Part shown: positions 56,300-64,000 of the stretch, piece after piece
Numbering within the stretch: position 1 is the stretch's first letter
Layout of the letters: each line of letters begins with the position of its first letter
NCBI GenBank assembly: GCA_016271365.2
Contig: JADMNL010000022.1
Location: forward strand, 225,284,501-225,348,500
Direction of reading: 5' to 3'
DNA from: Neoceratodus forsteri
Taxonomy: Eukaryota > Chordata > Ceratodontiformes > Ceratodontidae
DNA: 64,000 bases
The notes under the pieces: generated by a model
What the model was told of the DNA's origin: nothing
Databases searched by the model: none
The model's input: the letters and a program-made list of their open reading frames with translations, nothing else
Position numbers and translations under genes: made by a program

Positions 56300-57255
56300 A
56301 GAAATCGAATAGTTTTTTTTAATTGGCAGACCCAGCTTGTCAACCGCCATTTTAATTTTTTTCACGCCCACCAAGTCTGGGTCAATTCTGGTTTCAGCTG
56401 TGGACTTTTGACGGTATTTCTTTTACTACCTGAAAGGTTACTCTTTTAAAGTAAAATTTGTGTCTGGATATGACTGGGAGGGCTGGGTTGTCTGTAGCAT
56501 TAGGCAGGGTATTAGTTGGCAAGTGCTTTCCTACACTGACAAACAAGAAGTTAACACACTCAACAATTTCCTGTGGGTCTGTGGTGTTATTGTCATTAAC
56601 CTTTTGGATGAAGGGGATGTAACTGCTATTCCTGCCAAAGACACTGTTAATATTTTCCCATAGCTTTTTGCGGGTCATTACAGACCTTCTGTAGTTTCAG
56701 TTTGCAGTAGTCACTTTTGGCCTTAGCTGACTTGCCATGGTTCCTCAATTCTTTTAGTTTTTTTTTATCAGTTGCAGGTTAGAGATAGTGGCTCTATGCA
56801 GGCCCCACTATTTATTCCTTACTTTGAATATGATAAGTAGTAGCTCAGGGGTGAGCCAATTGTTGGAGTCTATGCTGACTCTTCTTTTTTTTGGGGGGGG
56901 GCATAGATATCACACACCTTCTAAAGTATTTGTGAAAAGAAGTTAAAGGAGGGATTAATATCTGAGATACAGTCAAGAAATTGCCAAGGATGTTGGTTAA
57001 GGTATCTTCTAAAGTTCTGAAGTTTACCTCCTTAGTAGTTCAGTTAAAAACAAGTTTAGGTGGGGTCTCATTTTCCTAGCAGTCCAGGCACAACTGTTCA
57101 GGGACTAGTCACTAATCAGGTCACTTTGTACTTCCACCTGGCTCATTTTTTCTATTTGGGACACAAGTATCCATCAATTAACATTTCAGTAGACTGTTTG
57201 TAGTTTATCCATGTGGGGGTGGTAATGATCTGACTGATATAAAGGTCCCCATCTT
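56300..57255 (-). mobile_element. LINE (CR1/L2 group), linker between endonuclease and RT
   Basis: On the minus strand: KKLWENINSVFGRNSSYIPF (about 56670) and DPQEIVECVNFLFVSVGKHL (about 56580), the segment that precedes RT in such LINEs. The rest, up to 57255, is degraded endonuclease-RT linker. It joins 52225-54175 downstream and 59216-59660 upstream. Confidence 0.65.
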
Positions 57256-57271
57256 TCTTTTGTACTTTTTG

Positions 57272-59199
57272 GGGAGATTGAACATTTTTATTGAAAGATT
57301 AGAATAAAAACAAACAATAATACATTGTAAAATCTATATACATCACTCAAATAAACCTTTAAATGAACCATCACAGTAAATACAAAACTTGATCTGTGAT
57401 ATACTAATACACAATAGAGAGATTTCTTATCCTGTACTGTTACTAAAATGCTGAGTAGTACTTTTGCAGAAGGTAGAATGTAGAAAAGGGTTCCAGATAT
57501 CTAGGAATTTTTCTATCCTATCATTACAGACAAAAGCCATCTTTCATATGATGGTCTGGTATTAATGTCATCTAGCCATTCATTCATTCAAGGTAGGGGT
57601 GTAGATTTGTTTCCAATGTCTTAGAATTATGTTTTTAGCTGAAATCAAAGCGGCCAATAGCCATAAAATATTAGGCATAGACCAATGTTCTAGTTCAGAA
57701 GTAATACCCAGCATTACTAGTTTGTCAGTTGGTACAATCTTTTCATTCAAAATTTTTTGACAAGCTCCAAAAATCTCAGCCCAGAATTTCTCAAGTAGCA
57801 AGCATGACCAGATAATATGTGTAATAGTACCAATATCTTTTAAACACCTTCAACAAATATTGGTATCAGTAAGTCCCTGTTTAAACAATTTCTCTGGGGT
57901 GTGATGCCATCGGTGGGCAATTTTATAATGTACTAATCTGCCTTTAGCTTCTTTGCAAGCCTTGAGACTAAATGCCCAGCTCTGATCCCAATCAGACATT
58001 GAAATAGTAGTACCTAACTCAGCTTCCCATTTTGGAATTAATGACTCCACAGAATTTTCTTTAGAATTTATAACCATATTGTACATTATTCTGTAACCCT
58101 TGTAGGTGGAGAATATTTTATTTAGGGGATCCGTAGGGGTAATGATACTGAGTCATTAATACTTTCGCTCAGAATTTGTTGAGTTGTCGGTATCTAAAAA
58201 ATTTGGATCTGAGTAATTTGTATCTACTGGCTATATCGGCAAAAGACAATAGGGTTGATGTGCTATGATCTACTATGTCACTTAGGACATAAATGCCCTT
58301 TTCCAACCAGCTCCTCCAGCCCAGGACTTTGCCCTCACTTTGAAAAAGTTTATTATGCCAAATAGGACAGTGTGGGGAATGTGTCAGGTTCCATTCTAAT
58401 TCCCTGGCAATTTTGGACCAGGCTGTCGACATTGCTTTGAGGATAGGGTGAGACTTGACTTCTTTAGGAAGGTCAGTGACTAGAATGACTCTGGGATTTG
58501 CTCCTTTCAACAAGTATGTCTCAATATCCACCCACCTCGGTGTCGGATTACTGTCCCGTAGCCATAAAGACTGAATATTCTGTGTTACTAGAAATGTGTC
58601 ATTTCTTGTTCTAAATGCTGGATAGTTAAAACCACCCCTATTCCTGGGTTATTGCAGTTTAAGCTTAGATACATGTGCTGGTTTATCCTCCCACAGGTAT
58701 TTTAGTAGCATAGAGTCCAGTAACCTATAATTTCTCTGTGGCAGTTGTGGTGGTAAATGACGTAACAAATAATAAATTTTAGTAGCGAGAATCATGTTTA
58801 TTGCTTGTATCTTACCCCAGAATGATAAAAGCATTGGGCACCACCTCTGTAGGTCTAGTTTTGAAGAGTCTATTAATTTAGTAAAATTAAGGGTGACAAT
58901 TTGTTTAATATCAGCACAAAGTTCTAAGCTAAGAAAAGTAACTGCAGTGGTAGAGACCTTAAAATTATATTGATTAAAATTACTGTAACCACTTAACTTT
59001 GACAGTGGGAGTATCTCAGATTTCTCATAGTTTATTTTAAAACCTGAGAATAAGGAGAATGCATGTATAATATCCAGTAAGGGGCCTAGAGATTTACCCA
59101 TCTCTGAAAGAGTGAGTAGTAAATCATCTGCATAAGCCATGAGTGTGTTGTACTTACCCAACCCAGTGCCTTTAATCTCAGAAGCTGACCTAATTTTAA
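57272..59199 (-). mobile_element. L1-type LINE, 5'-truncated, with 16 bp target duplication
   Basis: On the minus strand it opens at 59165 just before AYADDLLLTLSEMGKSLGPL (catalytic YADD), then FSGFKINYEKSEILPLSKL, and proceeds through KYLWEDKPAHVSKLKL (about 58670), HYKIAHRWHHTPEKLFKQGL (about 57920) to the C-terminus near 57600 and an AATAAAAATG-type 3' end at 57272. The 16 bp TCTTTTGTACTTTTTG is present on both sides (57256-57271 and 59200-59215). Frames are long (170 residues), so it is a fairly recent insertion. Confidence 0.9.
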
Positions 59200-59215
59200 T
59201 CTTTTGTACTTTTTG

Positions 59216-59660
59216 TTTGGGCCAAGAGCCACTTGATATACAAGAAGAAGTGTCTCATGATCTCAATTCAGATTGCTTATGCACATGATGAAAGAGTTAA
59301 AGCAATGTTCTACTAGACTGGGGGAGATATAAATAGTGGCCACTATTATCACTTTTCATCCATGGTCTTGTCCAGTATTTACAGGCAGGAACTTGCAGGT
59401 CAGGTCACAACCCAAGGTAGGGAGCATGAAGGGCTGTAGGTAGCCATTGATATATAAGAGTTAGCATCCTCCCTGCTTTTCAATCCTATCTTTACTGAAG
59501 AGGGTGTAGGATGGAATCATGATTTCCCTGTCAGTTATTTTATGAGTTAGCTAAGATTCTGTGACAGCAACCACTTCAGGATTTCTGCAATGTATTAAAG
59601 CCACAAACTAATCAAATCTGGTGATCAAGCTACCCACATTTATGTGCATGCAATCAATAA
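59216..59660 (-). mobile_element. LINE (CR1/L2 group), endonuclease start
   Basis: Reversed, it reads HINVGSLITRFD, a stop, then ALIHCRNPEVVAVTES and ITDREIMIPSYTLFS. This is the beginning of an apurinic-type endonuclease domain (N-x-GSL, NPEVVAVTES). Stops are frequent. It is the 5' part of the element at 52225-57255, separated by the L1 at 57272-59199. Confidence 0.7.
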
Positions 59661-61150
59661 AGCTTTTTCTTTACTTTAAAAACAAATCAAGATATCTGGA
59701 GGATCCTCATGTACCTAGTAAAAAATTGTACAACAAAAAAGGTAAAAGTCCAGCATGGTGTATCAATAGAGTGCTGAACTTAAGTAAACAAAAGAAAGAT
59801 GCATACCAAAACATGAAATCAAAGGGGACACAAGATAGTATAGCACACTACAAAAGTGTGCTAAAACAACTCAAAAATGCAATAAGAACTGAACAAAATA
59901 AAACGGAATTTAGTTTAGCTCATTGTAAGGATAACAACAAGGGCTTTCATGCTTATGTTACTAACCTAAAGGGGAACAAGAATCAAATCGGACCACTAAT
60001 AGTCAAGAGAAAATAAATAAATAATCCCAGGGAGATGGCTGAATCATTTAATGATTATTTCAGGTCAGTGTGTTTGAAAGTAAAGAGGGGGATAGAGGTG
60101 TAACAACAAAAAAATGTTTGTCAACAATTGGATCTCAAAATAACTGCATCAACAGTGAAGGTTTTTATAAAAAAATTAAAAATACATAAAGCCTCAGGAC
60201 CTGACCAGCTTAACCCTAGCTTAATCAAAGAACTAGGTGACATTCTAGCATTCCCTCTAGAAAAGATATTTAACAACTCACTTGAGACAGGGGATATACC
60301 AAGTGATTGGAGACCAGCAGTAATAATGCTATTGTATAAAAAGGGGGCTAGAACAGAAACATTGAACTATAGGCCTGTTAGCCTAACTTCGATTATTTGC
60401 AAAATTGCTGAAAGATTCCTAAAAATAAAACTTGAGGAAAACATGTCTCTTATTGGCTTGGTTGACAGTAAACAACATGGGTTTAAAAACATAGAGGATG
60501 AACCACAAATCATTTGTATTTCTATGAATAGGTAAATAAAGCACTTGGTGGCAATATCCCTATGAACATCATTCATTTAGACTTTCAAAAAGCCTTCAAC
60601 AAATTCCTACGCAACAGTTTGATAGAGAAAATGGGTATACTAGATACTGACAGTAAAATTGTGGCTTGGACTATAAACTGGCTAAGTGGAAGACATCAGA
60701 TGGTTAGAGTGGCAGGTGAAAGCTCTAAACCTGTGGAGATTACCATTGGAGTGCCACAGGGGTTGGTGTTGGAACCCATCTTGTTTTCCTTATACATTAG
60801 TGATCTTCTGGTAAATATCAAAAATAATGTAATAAAACTTGCTGATATTAAACTAGGGGGAACAGTCAGTACATGTAGTCAACAACAGGACATGGTCAAT
60901 GACTTTAAAGAAATTGAAGACTGGGCAGCTAGAAATAAAATGCCTTTCAGTGTACAGAAATGTACAAGTATGCATTTAGGGAAACTAACATGTCACAGGT
61001 CTATGCATTAAATGGGAGAGTTCTGACAGCAGTAACTCATTAAAAAGATTGTGGTATCATAGTAGATAACATGCTGGAATTCAAACAACACTGAAGAAAC
61101 ATTCCTTACATCATTCGTTGCCCTTGCCAACATGGGATATTTCATTGCGT
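59660..61150 (+). mobile_element. CR1-like LINE, linker and RT domain
   Basis: In order: GKSPAWCINRVLNLSKQKKD (about 59745), ASGPDQLNPSLIKELGDILA (about 60190), DWRPAVIMLLYKKGARTETL (about 60305), LNYRPVSLTSIICKIAERFL (about 60365), DSKQHGF (about 60465), HLDFQKAFN (about 60575), VPQGLVLEPILFSLYISDLL (about 60745) and IKLADIKLG (about 60835; the YADD box is lost, reading LADI). Two stops break the frame at about 60016 and 60534. It is truncated at 5' near the endonuclease fragment. Confidence 0.85.
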
Positions 61151-61379
61151 AATGGAACAAATGACATAGGCCTAGGAAGGTCAGAGCAAGCAGCCACATG
61201 AATAGTTATATGAGTAGTAGCTAGAACATTGTTAGTCATTACATTACCAGGGTCCTGTGTTGGAGACAAATATAGTTCCTTGCAGAATGTATTGGGTCCA
61301 TAAAAGCTGCATTGTTCTAGCCATCTAAAGTGATGGTCCCTGGGTGATACAACAGGACTTTAAAGGCTACAGAATATAA
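61151..61379. other. Degraded LINE 3' region
   Basis: Likely the tail of the preceding LINE; no coding block remains. Confidence 0.35.
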
Positions 61380-61610
61380 TATAATCACTCCACCCAAATA
61401 GGGTGTATCTAGGAATAACTGTGAAACCAAGCAAAGTTTAACAAAACCACTCCATCCAGCACTTGGAACCTAATCAGAATAAACTATAATCACTCAGTCT
61501 GGATGGGGTGTTTCAAGGATTCACTGAGAAACCAGACAAAATATTACAAATCCCTACCAGTCAGACAGGGTGTATTTGGGATGTACTGCCAACCAAACCA
61601 AAGTTACACC
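61380..61610 (+). repeat. ~90 bp tandem repeat, about three units
   Basis: A unit with GGGTGTATYTAGGA..AACTG.GAAACCA.RCAAA recurs at about 61400, 61506 and 61568, the last shortened. Confidence 0.55.
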
Positions 61611-61829
61611 CCCCCCCCCATTTACGGATTCAGAGAAAACAATATAATGCTATTACCACAACAGCTAGGCAGAAAGAGTTGTGAACACAGTTACACAGTA
61701 TAGTGTGATTGTGCATGGCCACATTACCCTGGTAGTAAGTATCTGGTGAAGGCTGGATATGAGGTGTTGGTTTCTCTATTCATTTAGAAGGTCAACACTT
61801 TTGTGATGCAGGGGTTTCTCCCATCAGCC
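61611..61829. other. No feature recognised
   Basis: A CCCCCCCCC run at 61610 and unassigned sequence. Confidence 0.35.
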
Positions 61830-62870
61830 TTGATTATGGCAAAGGTGAGGCCCCTCAAGAAGGTTATATCTATTTACCCTGATCATCTAACAAATTACTG
61901 ACTAACCTCTAACTTACCTTTTTCAAATACTGTAATAAACACTGTGTTTGTGATTGAATTTGGAGAACCAAACATCTATGAGCCGTTCCAATCTGGTTTG
62001 CAGTTACAGCACTAAGACAGACCTGATTAGAGTTATGAATGATTATATCCATGGAAAGGATTGGGGAGTTTTTATGTGTGGTTCTCCTTGATTTGTCATC
62101 AACTTTCAATGCCATGGAGAATGAGGTACAGTACTTGTTGAGCACCTAAGGAACACAAGTAGAATGTCCAGAACCAATTAAGGTTGTTTCTGTCTTTCCT
62201 CCCTGGACAAAAACTATTAGTGGGTATAGGAGTTCAGTCTTCCCCATGACAACAGCTTGTTAGTGATGTTCTTACCCAAGCTCAAAGTGGTGATCCAAAG
62301 GCTTAGCTTGAGTTTCAGCAAGCAGGAGGAGTGCCAAAAGAACAAACAGTAAAAATGAAAAAAGAGAACAAACAGTAAAAATGCAGCTAGAATGGCTTTA
62401 TCATGAAACCTGTAAAGTGGACAGACTGAAACAAAGACCCAGCACTTTGAAATCTCTGTGAGGTTTTCCTTGTTTGTGTTAGTTTGGGTTTCCACTGCTT
62501 TACAGGGTATACTAAGCTGTATCAGGGCTCCCCAGTGGTTGTGTTGGAGAATGGTGAGGCTAAAACCAGTTTATAGATGACTTTCAGTGGGCTGAAGCAG
62601 AACTCTGGCAAAACAGAGTTGCTCCTGGTGGGTCCAGCTTGCCTTATGTTGTCTATGAAGGATATTCTTTGGGTACCCATGACTGACAGAGTTCAGCATG
62701 AATCTTGGCAAGTTGATCTCAACCAGGGAATTTGCTGGACATTGGGACATTCTTCAGTAGATAAGAAACTGTAGCTGTCCAAAGTAGATTTTGTCATGTT
62801 AAGAATATTGCAAGGTCATGGCCCTATTTATGCAGGTCACTACTTAAAGTACTGCATGCTTTAGTCACCA
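61830..62870 (+). mobile_element. L2-type LINE fragment, degraded
   Basis: NIYEPFQSGLQLQ (about 61970) and a DLSS-FNAME block (about 62088) match the L2 RT. KQNSGKTELLLVG at about 62595 is a strong match to the later L2 RT block. The middle (62200-62430) reads as unrelated or rearranged sequence. Truncated. Confidence 0.65.
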
Positions 62871-64000
62871 TTCATCTCAGATATTTTTGTAATTAACATT
62901 TTAATGATTTTAACACTCAAACATCATACAATTAACAATCATAAATACTTTACTCATATATCCCAGATAACAAGCTAACTATGTACATACATTTATACAT
63001 CTAGTTTCTAATACATGGTATTTTCTATTATTATTCTCATAGCTATTTGCTTGACAGGTGTAATACAACCTGCTCTACTGAGATCGTCCTGCAAATTTTG
63101 CCCACCCCTACAACTTGTGCCAAATATGCAATATCTTTATTGGCACTTGAACTGAACAAAAATAAATTAAATAGCCCCCTCAAGAAAAAACAAAACAAAA
63201 AAAAAAACTCAAAATAAATCTATTCTGTAATAGTTCTATAGTTGCTAAAATCAATATTTTAGGGCAGGTCCAGGAATTAGTACCATCACCTGCTACTCCA
63301 GTAACTCCATTGGGGAAGGGACATGGGTCACTCGGGGTTATCTGGGGGAGGATGTAACATACTATGTACCTCTCTCCTCCCTCAGCAGGGGGACACTACA
63401 TTACATTACTTTCCTGCTGACAGGCAGATACCAGCTGGCAACACAGTGTGTGCATAAAAAATGGGGATGGGTGGCTGCTGGACACCAATTCCAGGCATTC
63501 ATGTCATTGTGCATGGACGTTTGTGAGCTGGTGGGATGGAATATTGAATTGAATCAAATTCAATTTTATTTATATTCAGACAGGATTAAATCCACAGCAA
63601 TGCCAGTTTTCAGGATTGCTCTATAGCATTCACACTGTTGCAAATTTCAGTATACAATACATTCACATAAAAAAGGGGGAGGGGTCATTAATTCCAAGGG
63701 AAAACCTCGCTATCTTGTAATGCATACGATCTAGTAAAGCAGTCTTACCTGAGAGACTTTAACTATCACTGCTGTAATCAAACTAATCAATGACCGGGTT
63801 TGCCATTTTCATTATTGACTTCTGTGATAAACAGTTTAGCTACAACATGTAGTGTTGTAGAGGGGGACAAGTTGCACCTTCCGTTTCCTGCCATCAAATA
63901 ATATTTTTCTCTGTTTCTGACTTGGATGGCTGTGCAGGTGGGGAACTGAATAGGACGAGGTGAAGTAGACAAAACAAAATTATGAAGCAACCTGCACAGA
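62871..64000. other. No gene seen; A+T-rich with a possible LINE tail
   Basis: TAACATTTTAATGATTTTAAC at about 62895 resembles a reversed LINE 3' end. An A-run is at 63186-63207. A self-similar TTGAATTGAATCAAATTC stretch starts at about 63544. The minus-strand ORF at 63787-63990 carries no recognised domain. Confidence 0.35.

Overview
This is eukaryotic, vertebrate genomic DNA, almost certainly from a species with a very large, repeat-filled genome (a lungfish or an amphibian would fit; I cannot fix the species). No bacterial-type gene organisation is present. Nearly every coding-looking stretch is a decayed non-LTR retrotransposon of the CR1, L2 or L1/Tx1 type, mixed with LTR elements, tRNA-derived SINEs, hAT DNA transposons and several unrelated satellites or minisatellites.

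The one host gene I can support is a T-cell-receptor-like variable (V) gene segment on the minus strand at 30253-29749. It has a leader exon, a 107 bp intron with good splice sites, an open V exon with the canonical Cys/Trp/YYC framework, and a weak 23-type recombination signal. It stands alone among repeats, as expected of a V cluster diluted by transposon growth.

Layout. 1-6177: an LTR retrotransposon on the minus strand (family A; 1.48 kb LTRs with TGTAACCC/GGGTTACA ends; 4.1 kb interior with one degraded orphan ORF and no pol seen), its 3' LTR cut by the window edge. 6178-7937: an older related LTR in the other orientation, carrying a SINE. 10330-15551: an L1 split by a clean family B solo LTR (12528-13716, 5 bp target duplication). 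16700-22895: satellite country, with a hairpin minisatellite, a ~293 bp satellite and a ~142 bp satellite with higher-order structure, broken by a CR1. 23075-24092: SINEs and an inverted-repeat unit. 24809-27500: a hAT-type transposon with exact 8 bp target duplications, itself hit by a 463 bp relative. 27700-31400: CR1 tail, SINE, the V segment and a LINE tail. 31640-37930: L2 and L1 copies in both orientations. 37960-42440: more of the ~270-290 bp satellite and an ~85 bp tandem array split by an L2. 43284-48245: a second family A element on the plus strand, inserted in a family B LTR, with the same orphan ORF. 48290-51065: CR1 pieces. 52225-59660: one minus-strand LINE broken open by a CR1 and by an L1 with a 16 bp target duplication. 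59660-62870: further LINEs; the rest is unassigned.

The most unusual items are family A, a low-copy-looking LTR family whose only visible ORF (CxxC-x12-CxxC plus a conserved C-terminal domain) follows a conserved splice-acceptor-like site in both copies; the isolated V segment with two extra cysteines; the three-monomer higher-order repeat; and the hairpin minisatellite. All calls are made by eye; no database search or alignment program was run.
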